7,871 nucleotides of DNA from Bacteroidota bacterium (GTDB lineage Bacteria > Bacteroidota > Bacteroidia > Flavobacteriales > Flavobacteriaceae). The notes below the pieces were generated by a model that saw only the letters and a program-made list of their open reading frames with translations, searched no databases and had not been told where the DNA came from. Location of the stretch: positions 1 through 7,871 of the forward strand of contig JADFSQ010000076.1 in NCBI GenBank assembly GCA_022560715.1. Direction: 5' to 3'. Each line of letters opens with the position of its first letter. Position 1 is the first letter of the stretch. The translations under genes were made by a program, and so were the position numbers. This document shows positions 1 to 6,688 of this stretch, piece after piece.

Positions 1-6
1 AATTAT

Positions 7-36
7 TTAATTAAGTATTGCTTTTTCTTGCTTCAT
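7..36 (-). other. Nine-codon frame, ATGA-coupled to the upstream gene; possible displaced permease tail
   Basis: An ATG at 34-36 overlaps the TGA stop of the 146-residue gene as ATGA. It opens a frame reading MKQEKAILN and then TAA at 7-9. It is too short to call a gene alone. It is listed because it continues the chain of ATGA overlaps. It could also be the original C-terminus of the ABC permease, pushed downstream by the HNH insertion: it begins M-K-Q where the fusion begins M-E-Q. That idea is inference only. The frame may equally be chance, as the DNA is AT-rich and the window ends six bases later. Confidence 0.2.
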
Positions 37-473
37 TTCCTTTCTATTCTCTCTAGCTTCACTACGGAGGTTATTAATTTTTCATAGGTTTCATCCCATA
101 AATTATCATACTTACTTATAAGTTGTTTGCCATTGATTATCTGTTCGGCACAATCCCCGTTTACCTCCCACTCAGTCCACAGAACACGATCCAGGGCGTT
201 TTGGTATTCAGTACATTCAGCATAAGTCAAGGCAGATAAATTTAGCGTACCATATGTCCATGAACCCCATTTAAGAGGTTCCTTAACCAACTCTCCCTTT
301 TTATTACAGGCGACAAAATCACCTAGCTTTGGTTGAGAATTGCAAAATTCATTATACTTTTCTACATCAATAGAATGCTGTATTCGCCAAGAGTTGTTTT
401 TTGACTTTTGCGCTTTAATTAGATACGTTTTTCTCGAAATTATATATTCGCTGAGGGTAGGTGTGTATTTCAT
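33..473 (-). CDS. Hypothetical protein, 146 aa, translationally coupled behind the permease-HNH fusion
   Basis: I do not recognise this family. The protein is soluble, with no signal peptide or membrane segment. It is rich in Trp and aromatic residues (W29, W70, W73, W99, W102, W126), with a mid-part reading GDFVACNKKGELVKEPLKW that resembles the style of small phage-encoded proteins; that likeness is an impression, not homology. Its ATG (471-473) overlaps the TGA of the permease-HNH gene as ATGA, so translation is probably coupled and the start is well supported. Base use differs from the neighbours: a hand count gives 54 G+C in 120 bases at 121-240, visibly richer than the ppk or permease coding DNA. 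This suggests it arrived with the HNH module as cargo or as an accessory protein of that module. Its function is unknown. Confidence 0.72.
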   Translation of the reverse strand: MKYTPTLSEYIISRKTYLIKAQKSKNNSWRIQHSIDVEKYNEFCNSQPKLGDFVACNKKGELVKEPLKWGSWTYGTLNLSALTYAECTEYQNALDRVLWTEWEVNGDCAEQIINGKQLISKYDNLWDETYEKLITSVVKLERIERK

Positions 474-1063
474 TTGCTTTTAGTTTTTAGCTTAAACTTT
501 CGTCGCCATTCTCTAACATAGTTAGCATTAGCTTGTGCGCATTTATCACATTTGCATTTTCTGATATATCCTGATTGAGTTCCGTGAGTAATTGGTTTTA
601 TTGTTTTGCCTTTATGCCAGACAATACGCCCATTTTTATAACTTTCCTTTTGTGCCCTGCTCATATTGGCACGACCTTCTTCCCCAATTGTATAGCCCTT
701 TTTAGGTTTCTTTAATCCTGTTTTATAAGCATGAAGCATATTCTCGGATTGGGTTACCCATTCTAAATTATCCACTCCATTATCAATCTTGATACCGTTA
801 AGGTGGTTTATTTGTGGTTTGTTTTCTGGGTTGGGAATAAATGTTAATGCAACTAATCTATGAACTTTAAAATTTTTAGGTATTCCATTCTTATATATCT
901 TAACACCCAAATACCGTTGCAAATGAAATTTTAATTTCTTCCTTTTTAACGTTATCTTTTTGCCATCACTACGAATTATAAGTCTTCGTTTTGAACGAAT
1001 CCCACCAATGCTACTAGCTTCGTAATAGCCTTCATATCCAGGTATGTCTTTCCATTGTTCCAT
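34..1063 (-). mobile_element. Putative inserted HNH cassette (endonuclease plus 146-aa gene)
   Basis: The stretch from the permease fusion point to the end of the coupled 146-residue gene behaves as a unit foreign to the ABC operon. It has an HNH endonuclease of phage/intron type, a coupled gene of unknown function, and different base composition in the second gene. No transposase, terminal inverted repeats or target duplication is visible, as expected for a free-standing homing endonuclease, which spreads by double-strand-break repair. The right boundary is set by residue 398. The left boundary is uncertain, because the window ends 33 bases further on. It could also be a remnant of a larger prophage-derived insertion. 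Confidence 0.4.
470..1063 (-). other. HNH homing-endonuclease-like module (codons 398-594 of the permease gene)
   Basis: The module opens with a NUMOD4 motif, WKDIPGYEGYYEASS (401-415), which is typical of the very N-terminus of phage and intron HNH endonucleases. Next is an HNH_3-type core: VHRLVALTFIP (464-474, candidate His465), INHLNG (482-487, candidate metal/catalytic His484) and DNLEWVT (495-501, Asn496). A helix SENMLHAYKTGL (503-514) follows, of the kind seen after such cores. Residues about 520-552 resemble a NUMOD3-like DNA-binding stretch. The end carries HGTQSGY (557-563) and CKCDKC (567-572), a likely small zinc site. All expected core residues are present, so it looks intact rather than decayed. 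M398 matches where a stand-alone protein of this type would start. The target DNA site is unknown. Confidence 0.85.
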
Positions 1064-2254
1064 CACATTCTTTTTAAACATATTCACAGAAATTATAGTC
1101 ATTACCAAGCCAATTCCTACTAAAATACCCATTTTTGGAAGTATCTCGGTTAACGGCAAGTTTCTCCAAAAAATATCATAAAACCCTTGAATTCCCCAAT
1201 AGTTTATACTTACAACTGCAATTTTTTGCATAATTGTTGGCATTACAAAAAGAGGAATCATACTGCCTCCTATTGCTGACATTGTTAAAATAATAATTGT
1301 GCTTAAGCCTTGTAATTGCTGACGTGTTTTAGCAATGGCAACTAAAAATATTCCAAAACTTGAAACAGCAAAAGCAGTTGTTAAAATCATTAATATTAAT
1401 GATGTAATGTCAATAAATATTGGTAATCCAAATACTAACCATGAGAACACAAACATGACAACCAATTGTAAAATTGCCAATACTAATGCAGTACCCATTT
1501 TGCCGAATAAAATGTCGGTTGGTTTGAGTGGTGAAAATAATAAACGTTTCAAAGTTCCTGCTTCTTTTTCGTCAAGCAGTCCACCACCAATTGCAGCAAT
1601 ACTAAACAATAACATCATTATTGCAGTACCAGCAACAGCTTGAATTAATCCCAAGTTTCCTTTTTTTGAGTTCTCTTTTATTATTGGTGTCATTTTTAAA
1701 CTCACATTGCTATTACCGGAATTCATGTCATTAAAAATTTTCTCTTTCATTACAGAAGGCATGCCAGTAAAATTTTCATCGAAATAGCTATTCATTTTAG
1801 ATTCGATTGTTTTTTTACCAACTGTACTCATTAAATTTTGTATTAAAACAGATTGTAACATTCCCATTTCCATCTCACGAGCAGCATCGTATTTTAATTC
1901 CATAGGCAAACTGTTTCCAGCATTTATAGAGTCTTGAAAGCCTTTTTCAAAAATTAATAAAGCAACACTTTTTCCTTTTCTTACTAAACTTGTAGCTTCA
2001 TCAATTTTTTTTGGAACTAATGTTAATCCGCTTACAGAATCCAAACTTGCTATAACGCTTTTTGAATCTATAGATTTATCAATATCTACAACCCATAATT
2101 TTATAGGTTTCGCTTTTCTACTCCCGCTTCCGATTCCGCCAAATGCAAATGCAAACAAGGAGATTAATAATATTGGCATTAAAAAGGTAAGCAAAACTGC
2201 TCTCTTGTCTGAAAAGAATAGCTTTAAATCTTTCTTAAAAATTGTAAGTATCAT
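470..2254 (-). CDS. ABC-2 type permease fused in frame to a NUMOD4/HNH endonuclease
   Basis: Residues 1-397 form a normal ABC-2 export permease of the inner membrane. There is a membrane segment at about 21-41, a large extracytoplasmic domain at about 45-200, and five more segments near 203-226, 252-276, 283-307, 315-335 and 373-392. The family's cytoplasmic loop EKEAGTLKRLLFSP lies at 229-242. It should pair with the ATPase encoded just upstream; the substrate is unknown. Such permeases usually end right after the last segment and a short basic tail. Here FKKNV (393-397) runs straight into M398 and a complete HNH homing-endonuclease-like protein to residue 594. With six segments and the N-terminus inside, the HNH part would lie in the cytoplasm. 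The fusion has one unbroken frame, and its TGA overlaps the next ATG. Whether the fused protein still transports, or an internal start at M398 (or GTG397) makes free HNH protein, cannot be told from sequence. Confidence 0.88.
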   Translation of the reverse strand: MILTIFKKDLKLFFSDKRAVLLTFLMPILLISLFAFAFGGIGSGSRKAKPIKLWVVDIDKSIDSKSVIASLDSVSGLTLVPKKIDEATSLVRKGKSVALLIFEKGFQDSINAGNSLPMELKYDAAREMEMGMLQSVLIQNLMSTVGKKTIESKMNSYFDENFTGMPSVMKEKIFNDMNSGNSNVSLKMTPIIKENSKKGNLGLIQAVAGTAIMMLLFSIAAIGGGLLDEKEAGTLKRLLFSPLKPTDILFGKMGTALVLAILQLVVMFVFSWLVFGLPIFIDITSLILMILTTAFAVSSFGIFLVAIAKTRQQLQGLSTIIILTMSAIGGSMIPLFVMPTIMQKIAVVSINYWGIQGFYDIFWRNLPLTEILPKMGILVGIGLVMTIISVNMFKKNVMEQWKDIPGYEGYYEASSIGGIRSKRRLIIRSDGKKITLKRKKLKFHLQRYLGVKIYKNGIPKNFKVHRLVALTFIPNPENKPQINHLNGIKIDNGVDNLEWVTQSENMLHAYKTGLKKPKKGYTIGEEGRANMSRAQKESYKNGRIVWHKGKTIKPITHGTQSGYIRKCKCDKCAQANANYVREWRRKFKLKTKSK

Positions 2255-2257
2255 AAC

Positions 2258-2284
2258 TGTTTAGTTGTTGATTTGTTTAGTTGT
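2258..2284. repeat. Short direct repeat TGTTTAGTTGT, two copies, period 16
   Basis: Two identical 11-base copies lie at 2258-2268 and 2274-2284, in the 62-base gap between the ATPase stop and the permease start. They sit immediately upstream of the permease ATG in the transcript. They probably arose by slippage; no function can be assigned. Confidence 0.5.
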
Positions 2285-2316
2285 GGGTTATAACTCTATA
2301 AATTAAAGGTTAGGCA

Positions 2317-3240
2317 TCAGTCTCTTAACTGTTTTCCTGTTAAGCTTAAAAAAATTGCTTCCAGATTTACTTTTTTAAGCTCAATGTCCTCAATTTTAAG
2401 ATTGTTGTTATTACAGACCGAAATAATAGTTGATAGGTCTTTTTTAACATTGCATTGAATTGCGATTTTCTGTTCGCTTTGAGTGATTTTTAATTGAAAT
2501 TGATTTTGCAATTGCTCTATTTGATTTACTGAAACTGATTGAAACGTAATTTCTATGGCTTCTTTTACATTGCTTTGCTCTTGTAGTTCTGTTTGTGTCC
2601 CTTGTGCTATAATTTTTCCTGAATCCATTATGGCTATTTTATTGCATAAACGTTCAACTTCTTCCATATAATGTGTGGTGTAAATAATCGTTTTTCCTTG
2701 TTGATTTAAGGTTTCAATAATTTCGAAGATTTTATTTCTACTTTGAGGATCAACACCAACTGTTGGTTCGTCCAAAAATAGAATTTGCGGATTGTGTAGC
2801 AATGCAGCAGCAATGTTTATGCGACGTTTCATTCCGCCAGAATATGTTTTGATCAAGTCATTCTTCCTGTCTGATAAACCAATAAGCTTTAAAATATCTT
2901 CAATTTTTTGTTTCAATTCTTTAGTAGGAACTTTATATAAACTTCCCCAAAACATCAAATTGTCGTAGGCTGAAAAATCGTCATACAATGATATTTCTTG
3001 AGGCACGACTCCAATAAGTTGCTTACAAATTTTTGGGTTTTGCTTTATATCATTTCCATCAATATGAATTTTGCCTTCATCGCTTTTCAAAATAGTACTC
3101 ATCATATTAATAGTTGTAGATTTCCCAGCTCCATTTGGTCCTAAAAGCCCAAATATTTCGCCTTTTGTAATTGAAAAACTAATGTTATTTACTGCTTGAA
3201 TACTGTCGAAAGATTTTGAAAGATTGCTAACTTTTATCAT
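2317..3240 (-). CDS. ABC transporter ATP-binding protein (ABC-2 / DrrA-like exporter ATPase)
   Basis: This is the nucleotide-binding subunit that powers the permease encoded 62 bases downstream. All catalytic motifs are intact: Walker A GPNGAGKST (34-42), Q-loop Gln81 in VVPQE, signature YSGGMKRR (133-140), Walker B ILFLDEP with catalytic Glu158, D-loop GVDP (162-165) and switch His190 in TTHYMEEVE. The roughly 110 residues after the core form a C-terminal extension of the kind found in DrrA/CcmA-like exporter ATPases. At 307 residues it has the normal length. The ATG at 3238-3240 is the natural start, since MIKVSNLSKSF is the standard family opening. It forms an operon with the permease. Possible substrates include drugs, lipids or polysaccharides, but nothing in the sequence decides between them. 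The promoter must lie in 3241-3387 or further up, beyond the MITE-like element. Confidence 0.93.
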   Translation of the reverse strand: MIKVSNLSKSFDSIQAVNNISFSITKGEIFGLLGPNGAGKSTTINMMSTILKSDEGKIHIDGNDIKQNPKICKQLIGVVPQEISLYDDFSAYDNLMFWGSLYKVPTKELKQKIEDILKLIGLSDRKNDLIKTYSGGMKRRINIAAALLHNPQILFLDEPTVGVDPQSRNKIFEIIETLNQQGKTIIYTTHYMEEVERLCNKIAIMDSGKIIAQGTQTELQEQSNVKEAIEITFQSVSVNQIEQLQNQFQLKITQSEQKIAIQCNVKKDLSTIISVCNNNNLKIEDIELKKVNLEAIFLSLTGKQLRD

Positions 3241-3270
3241 CTGTTTTGTTTTGATGGGTCAAAAGTCAAT

Positions 3271-3296
3271 CAAAATTTAAGCTTACAAAATTTAAG
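3271..3296. repeat. Short direct repeat CAAAATTTAAG, two copies, period 15
   Basis: Copies lie at 3271-3281 and 3286-3296, just upstream of the ATPase start. On the minus strand each reads CTTAAATTTTG, which is one base off a TAnnTTTG -7 element. The pair may therefore hold the operon's promoter, but no convincing -33 partner was found. About 90 bases between this repeat and the MITE-like element show nothing recognisable. Confidence 0.4.
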
Positions 3297-3387
3297 TTTA
3301 CCGAATTGTAGTTTTTGGTAGATGAGATGTTACTTCTTAAAAAGATATACACAAACCAAATGATTTGAGTATATAAATAACTTATTA

Positions 3388-3649
3388 ACCTGAGTTCGAC
3401 CTAATATTTGTTTACAGTTTAGATGAATTTTTATTCAATTCGAAGTTAGATTTTTGAAAGACTAACTGGTTAATTTGAGGAAATTTGGCGAGAATTGGGG
3501 AAAATTCACTAAATCCAAAGGAAATCCAAAGAAAAATAATCTTTTTTATGTGAAATTTTTAAAATATCTAGATATTCTTTCAAATTTCACATTTCAAATC
3601 TTACCTTTTCTTTGTATTCTGTAAATTAAATCTTAGGTCGAACTCAGGT
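3388..3649. mobile_element. MITE-like non-coding element with 17-bp terminal inverted repeats
   Basis: The left end ACCTGAGTTCGACCTAA (3388-3404) is the exact reverse complement of the right end at 3633-3649. The similarity continues inward after a short unmatched stretch: TTTACAG at 3411-3417 pairs with CTGTAAA at 3619-3625. The element is flanked by a 5-bp direct repeat TATTA (3383-3387 and 3650-3654), consistent with a target-site duplication. It is about 262 bp long with no open frame of note, the build of a miniature inverted-repeat element moved by a transposase encoded elsewhere. The family cannot be named from the ends alone. The AT-rich direct repeat is weak evidence by itself; the inverted repeats are strong. 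It separates ppx from the ABC operon and may also stop or slow transcription. Confidence 0.65.
3548..3592. repeat. Hairpin-forming palindrome inside the MITE-like element
   Basis: ATGTGAAATTT (3548-3558) pairs perfectly with AAATTTCACAT (3582-3592). The loop between them contains a second, perfect 14-bp palindrome, AATATCTAGATATT (3563-3576). Internal structure of this kind is common in miniature elements. Being AT-rich and lacking a U-run directly behind a GC stem, it is not a standard terminator. Confidence 0.5.
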
Positions 3650-3651
3650 TA

Positions 3652-4557
3652 TTACAATGTTTTACTTGAAACAGTATTGTTGTAGATACTTTTAATAATT
3701 CCGTCGGACAAACCAATTTTAGGCACATACAAATGCTTGGCGCCACTCCATTTCATTGCAGAAAGATAAATACGTGTAGCAGGAATAATAACATCTGCTC
3801 TATCTTGATTTAGATCCATTTCTGTAATTCGCTCTTCGTAAGTATATGAACCCAGCTTATGGTATAAAGAGCTTAAATAAAAATATGTTAAAGGTTCGCC
3901 AAAGGCTTTATCGGACATCTTGAATATCTTGTTTATGTTTCCGCCAGAACCGATAACTTCAATTTTTTCGTATGCTTTAATATTACCTTTAATCCATTGC
4001 TCTAACTCTACCCAAATGTTATTCTTGACTAAATTATTTAACAATCTAACAGTCCCGATTTTAAACGATTTAGAAGCTTTTTGTACACCATTATCGATTA
4101 CTGTAAACTCTGTACTTCCACCACCAACATCTACATATAAATAGGTTTTTCCTTTTTCAATAAACTCACGCAAATCTGTTGCTGCTATGATAGTTGCTTC
4201 TTCTTCACCATTAATAATATCTATTTCAATTTTAGATACTTTATAAATAGCATTAACAACTTCTTTTTGGTTATTTGCTTCTCGCATTGCTGAAGTTGCA
4301 CAAGCTTTATAACGAACTACATTATGCGATTTCATTAATAACTTAAAAGCAAGTATTGTGTCTTGAAGTCTTCCTATATTTTTAGAAGATATTGTGTTTT
4401 TTAAGAACACATCAGCACCAAGCCGAATTGGGACACGTACCAAAGAACTTTTTTTAAATCTAACTGGTTTCCCTTTTTCTTCAATAATATTTGAAATTAA
4501 AAGCCTAACAGCATTAGAACCAATATCTATGGCAGCATATTTTTTTATTGACAGCAT
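3652..4557 (-). CDS. ppx: Exopolyphosphatase, short Ppx/GppA family
   Basis: The Ppx/GppA family hydrolyses terminal phosphates from polyphosphate, or pppGpp to ppGpp, in the cytoplasm. The actin-like ATPase fold is clear: phosphate-1 motif AIDIGSNAVRLLI (9-21), ATSAMREA (87-94), the catalytic-Glu region INGEEEA (115-121), phosphate-2 motif DVGGGSTEF (143-151), IGSGGN (202-207), NQDRADVIIPA (250-260) and GLSDGII (282-288). At 301 residues it is the short form, without the C-terminal HD-like domains of E. coli Ppx (about 510 residues), as is usual in this phylum. Its ATG directly follows the ppk1 TAA (TAAATG, no spacer), so the two are co-transcribed and probably translationally coupled. This neighbour favours polyphosphate over pppGpp as substrate. 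The stop codon lies inside the TATTA repeat bordering the MITE-like element. Confidence 0.92.
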   Translation of the reverse strand: MLSIKKYAAIDIGSNAVRLLISNIIEEKGKPVRFKKSSLVRVPIRLGADVFLKNTISSKNIGRLQDTILAFKLLMKSHNVVRYKACATSAMREANNQKEVVNAIYKVSKIEIDIINGEEEATIIAATDLREFIEKGKTYLYVDVGGGSTEFTVIDNGVQKASKSFKIGTVRLLNNLVKNNIWVELEQWIKGNIKAYEKIEVIGSGGNINKIFKMSDKAFGEPLTYFYLSSLYHKLGSYTYEERITEMDLNQDRADVIIPATRIYLSAMKWSGAKHLYVPKIGLSDGIIKSIYNNTVSSKTL

Positions 4558-6618
4558 TTAATTCTCCAATTTATTCAAGTAATAATTATAGGTTTCAAGT
4601 TGAGATTGTACTTTTAAAAGGTTGTTTCTTTTATACTGATTATTTTGATCTTTATTTATAATTCGTGCTTTTACATTATCGTTCCAACAAATTTCAAAAG
4701 TATCAATCAGCTCTTGCTTAATATCACTATCATAAATAGGACAGGTTACTTCTACTCTATTATCAATATTACGTGTCATTAAATCGGCAGAAGATATAAA
4801 TACTTTCGGTTCATCATCGTTAGCGAAAATAAAAAGACGTGTGTGCTCTAAAAATCGATCTACAATACTAATCACTTCAATATTCTCACTCATCTTTGGT
4901 ATTCCAGGAATTAAACAGCAAATTCCCCGAACTATCATTTGTATGTTCACCCCTGCATTACTGGCTCCATATAGTTTGTCAATCATTTTATAATTGGAAA
5001 TACTATTCATTTTAAGCTTAATATATGCTTGTTTTCCTAATTTTACATTTTCAATTTCGGTATCTATTAGCTTAAATAAAGTGGATAGTGTATAATGCGG
5101 TGATGTTATTAGATGTTTATACCTGAATATTTTATAGTTTGTATTGAAGAAATCGAATACTTTATTAACATCTTTCAAAATCCTTTGATCTGAAGTAAAT
5201 AAGGTATAATCGGTATAAATTCTAGCAGTAGATTCATTAAAATTACCAGTACTTACAAAACCATAACGTTTTAATTTTCCACCTTCAGTTCGTTCTATAA
5301 CACACATTTTACTATGCACTTTTAATCCTTTTACCCCGAAAAGCAAGTTGATGCCTTCTTCTTCCATTTGTTCAGCGTAATTTATATTTGCTTCTTCATC
5401 AAATCGTGCTTGCAGTTCTATAGACACTGTTACTTTTTTTCCGTTTTTAGCAGCATTCATTAAGGAACTTACCACATGAGATATTTTTGCCAATCTGTAA
5501 ATTGTAATTTTTATAGTCTTGACCTTTGGATCTATAGCTGCTTCTCTTAAAAACTTTACGATATAAGAAAAGTTATGATAAGGCACATACAATAAATAAT
5601 CCTTTTTTGAAATGGCTTGAAAAATACTGCTTTGCAAACTCAAGCCAGTAATTGGCAAAGGGTTAATTTTAGGATACAACAAATCTTGTCCTCCTAAACT
5701 TGGAAACTTCATATAATCTCTTCTGTTATGATAACGACCTCCGGGAATTAGGCTATCTGTATAGTCAATTCCCATTTTAGACATAATATATGTTAAGGTG
5801 TCTTCGGCTATGGTTTTGTCATACACTAAACGTAAAGGTGCACCAATTTGCCTGTGTTTGACACTATCAGAAATTTTCTTTAAAAAACTTGTGCTTAAAT
5901 CACTATCAAAATCTAATTCGCCATCTCTGGTCATTTTAATCATGTGTGCTGAGATGGAATGGTAATCGAAAATGCTAAAAATATCATGCATAAAATAACG
6001 CAGAAGATCATCAAGCATTATAATATAATCTTTACCTTTTTCGTTTGGTAGTACAACAAATCTATCTATTGTTCGGGGAATTTCCATTAAAGCATATTGA
6101 TTATCGCCATTTTCAATCGTCATTTTAACTGCGAGATAAGAAGCACTATCCTTTAATAGCCGAAGATCTACATCATCGCTTAATATAATGGTAACTAAAG
6201 CAGGACTAACATATTGATAGAAATATTCTTTCAGATAAGTACTTTGACTATTTGTAATCTCTGATTCATCAATAATAAAAATATTCTTTTCTTTTAATTT
6301 GACTTTAATACCATCAAGAATTTTTAAACTTTCACTTTGTTGTTCGATGACAATTTTAGTAATAACTTCGAGTAATTCGGAAGCTTTTATACCACCTAAT
6401 TGACTCTTCCCTTCTTTTCCGGCTTGTTGAATACGCTTTACAGTAGCGTATCTTACTTTAAAAAACTCATCTAAATTATTAGAAAATATTCCCAAAAACC
6501 GTAATCGTTCAATTAAAGGTACAGATTCATCTTCAGCCTCTTGCAATACACGAGCATTAAACTGTAACCAGCTTATCTCTCTATTTAAATAATTGTTTAA
6601 TTGAATTGATTTAGTCAT
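4558..6618 (-). CDS. ppk1: Polyphosphate kinase 1
   Basis: PPK1 reversibly transfers the gamma-phosphate of ATP to a growing polyphosphate chain through a phosphohistidine intermediate. All four domains are present in 686 residues, close to E. coli PPK (688). The N-terminal domain has NREISWLQFN (12-21) and the ATP-site motif SNNLDEFFKVR (46-56). The catalytic domains have ITIYR (Arg375), LQARFDEEANI (Arg405), KVHSKM with the autophosphorylated His435, STGNFNE (456-462) and EHTRLFIF with His592. Counted from this ATG, Arg375, Arg405, His435 and His592 fall on the same numbers as in the E. coli enzyme. The frame could start three bases earlier at a TTG (6619-6621), but ATG at 6616-6618 is preferred. 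There is no Shine-Dalgarno sequence, only AT-rich leader. A good promoter lies just upstream, and ppx follows with no gap. Confidence 0.96.
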   Translation of the reverse strand: MTKSIQLNNYLNREISWLQFNARVLQEAEDESVPLIERLRFLGIFSNNLDEFFKVRYATVKRIQQAGKEGKSQLGGIKASELLEVITKIVIEQQSESLKILDGIKVKLKEKNIFIIDESEITNSQSTYLKEYFYQYVSPALVTIILSDDVDLRLLKDSASYLAVKMTIENGDNQYALMEIPRTIDRFVVLPNEKGKDYIIMLDDLLRYFMHDIFSIFDYHSISAHMIKMTRDGELDFDSDLSTSFLKKISDSVKHRQIGAPLRLVYDKTIAEDTLTYIMSKMGIDYTDSLIPGGRYHNRRDYMKFPSLGGQDLLYPKINPLPITGLSLQSSIFQAISKKDYLLYVPYHNFSYIVKFLREAAIDPKVKTIKITIYRLAKISHVVSSLMNAAKNGKKVTVSIELQARFDEEANINYAEQMEEEGINLLFGVKGLKVHSKMCVIERTEGGKLKRYGFVSTGNFNESTARIYTDYTLFTSDQRILKDVNKVFDFFNTNYKIFRYKHLITSPHYTLSTLFKLIDTEIENVKLGKQAYIKLKMNSISNYKMIDKLYGASNAGVNIQMIVRGICCLIPGIPKMSENIEVISIVDRFLEHTRLFIFANDDEPKVFISSADLMTRNIDNRVEVTCPIYDSDIKQELIDTFEICWNDNVKARIINKDQNNQYKRNNLLKVQSQLETYNYYLNKLEN

Positions 6619-6639
6619 CAAATTTTAATTAATTCTGTA

Positions 6640-6672
6640 CAAATATATTCTATTAAAGCAGTAATCTACAAA
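6640..6672 (-). promoter_or_regulatory. Bacteroidota-type promoter for ppk1-ppx
   Basis: On the minus strand, TTTG (6669-6672) is followed after 21 bases by TATATTTG (6640-6647). This matches the TTG...TAnnTTTG form recognised by the primary sigma factor of this phylum. Transcription would start near 6632-6635, leaving a leader of roughly 15 bases before the ppk1 ATG. The perfect -7 match and the position support the call. Confidence 0.6.
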
Positions 6673-6688
6673 CAATAGTATCATCTAA

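Noticed and set aside
470..1063. HNH module as part of an intein or a group I/II intron
   Set aside because: There is no intein splice motif and no downstream permease domain to be joined, and the reading frame is continuous, with no stop or intron core visible at the junction.
1335..1643. Open frame of 102 codons on the plus strand
   Set aside because: It is antisense to the conserved permease membrane region, and its product is a low-complexity Asn/Ile-rich sequence with no family character.
3388..3649. The inverted repeat as a simple intrinsic terminator, riboswitch or CRISPR unit
   Set aside because: The arms are 228 bp apart, there is no U-run behind a GC stem, no known aptamer was recognised and there are only two inverted copies rather than spaced direct repeats. 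A mobile-element reading with TATTA duplication fits better.
3920..4144. Open frame of 74 codons on the plus strand
   Set aside because: It is antisense to conserved ppx motifs, with no recognisable product or start context.
6619..6621. TTG as the ppk1 start, one codon before the ATG
   Set aside because: ATG directly follows, and counting from ATG puts the catalytic residues on the E. coli numbers; the TTG adds nothing.
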